A stretch of DNA of 48,759 bases from an uncultured Prevotellaceae bacterium. Its GTDB lineage: Bacteria > Bacteroidota > Bacteroidia > Bacteroidales > Bacteroidaceae. Below the pieces are notes generated by a model that saw only the letters and a list, made by a program, of their open reading frames with translations, made no database searches and was not told the DNA's origin. The stretch is from positions 1-48,759 of the forward strand of contig CADCAX010000015.1 in NCBI GenBank assembly GCA_902799455.1. The letters are read 5' to 3'. Positions 48,153 to 48,759 of this stretch are shown here, piece by piece; the stretch's first letter is position 1, and every line of letters begins with the position of its first letter. The position numbers were made by a program, and so were the translations under genes.

Positions 48153-48759
48153 ATCCTTTGTTTCGGATTGCGATAAGCTGACACGTCGCCTTGTAGCGTG
48201 TCCTTTATATATTTTGCCAATGCGATATTTATCAGTTCGTTGAACTGCTCTACCAGGGTGACATCCTTCAGCGTGCCATAGAAACCGCCAGAGTTGTAGT
48301 AGTCGCAGACACCGATGGTATATTTACGGTCTGCCTGGAGAGGCTCATACTGCGACGTCTCACGGTTCATCACCTGCACGTCGGTAATGGCGTGGGTACT
48401 GGCATTAATAGTATATTTCATACCCGCCACCTGAGGGAAGGAGCCGTCTTCCTGCGGATAGTTCTTCGTGCTCTGTCTCAGCATATTCAGAATAACCTCT
48501 CCTGTCGCTTCAATCTTACATACCATATCGTAGAACGGCAGCGCGTTGATGGCATCCCCGAGGGTTATCTTACCGGCAGGAATATTGTTGCGTATGGCAC
48601 CACCGTTCACCAGTCCTATATCTGCCTTACACCTCTCCCGAAAAGCGTCAGCACAAAGGTCTCCGAGGTTTGTCTCCCCGTTACGCACAATCCAGTTGCC
48701 CTTGCTGTCGCTGGCAGTCAGCTCGAAGTCGCTGTTACCGATAACCTCTTCCATCACGT
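48134..48759 (-). CDS. 5'-nucleotidase C-terminal domain protein (partial, N-terminus outside window)
   Basis: About 208 visible residues of a UshA-type 5'-nucleotidase/cyclic phosphodiesterase family protein, missing the N-terminal metallophosphatase domain, which should lie beyond the right edge. Recognisable C-terminal domain motifs are NLGDLCADAFRE, IGLVNGGAIRNNIPAGKITL, INALPFYDMVCKIEATGEV and YTIGVCDYYNSGGFYG. The last motif contains the substrate-base-stacking aromatic region of the family. In Bacteroidetes the catalytic domain is sometimes a separate adjacent gene; this cannot be judged here. It converges on the TIGR04076 gene with a 19-nt overlap. Confidence 0.9.
   Translation of the reverse strand, partial: VMEEVIGNSDFELTASDSKGNWIVRNGETNLGDLCADAFRERCKADIGLVNGGAIRNNIPAGKITLGDAINALPFYDMVCKIEATGEVILNMLRQSTKNYPQEDGSFPQVAGMKYTINASTHAITDVQVMNRETSQYEPLQADRKYTIGVCDYYNSGGFYGTLKDVTLVEQFNELINIALAKYIKDTLQGDVSAYRNPKQRIHITSM

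Overview
The window looks like a chromosomal segment of a Bacteroidales bacterium, most likely a member of the Prevotellaceae. The evidence is the SprA-type type IX secretion translocon, DUF3822, DUF4251 and DUF349 proteins, GH43-CBM6 and GH105 glycosidases, and promoters of the Bacteroidetes form TTG - about 20 nt - TAnnTTTG. No rRNA, insertion sequence, phage or CRISPR array was seen. There is one tRNA gene, tRNA-Leu(CAA).

Layout. 1-12.5 kb is almost entirely minus strand: purL (3' end outside the window), azlCD, a LUD-domain protein, GH43-CBM6, a DUF4251-DUF3089 fusion, tRNA-Leu, GH105, trxB, a small Asn/Ser/Arg-rich exported protein, dnaG, rsmD and DUF3822. A plus-strand RecD-like helicase follows (12.6-14.0 kb). 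Then comes an OmpP1/FadL-type porin with an unusual Tyr/Trp- and Gly/Ser-rich exported protein (14.0-16.7 kb), and a long minus-strand his-led operon (24.4 to 16.8 kb): hisG, hisD, MATE exporter, DUF3737, MalY/PatB lyase, hisC, prmA. hisG appears broken by two separate out-of-frame deletions.

24.4-31.0 kb is the accessory part. It has 1.3 kb of AT-rich DNA with a large inverted repeat, a possible small transcript and an orphan promoter. This is followed by five mostly unrecognised plus-strand genes: an exported protein with DnaJ-like zinc-finger repeats, an exported Sel1-repeat protein, a five-helix membrane protein, an unknown soluble protein and a possible phosphodiester-glycosidase-like exported protein.

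31-48.8 kb returns to core genes: a GltD-like oxidoreductase, a GH65-like glycosidase, the operon ruvA-sprA-nadB-dacB (minus), a DUF349 coiled-coil protein, a divergent pair encoding a zinc-ribbon protein and a TIGR04076 protein, and the C-terminal part of a 5'-nucleotidase.

The most striking unexplained structure is not a gene. At fifteen places, mostly gene junctions, the DNA is a tandem array with a strict 7-nucleotide period. The word differs from array to array (TTAAGAR, TTAATTR, AATTATG, CATCCWT, GTTTCAA, ATTGAAM, CTTTAAA and others). In several arrays the word changes part way through while the 7-nt phase is kept. The arrays often fill the whole gap from one stop codon to the next start codon and in places encode the ends of the flanking proteins.
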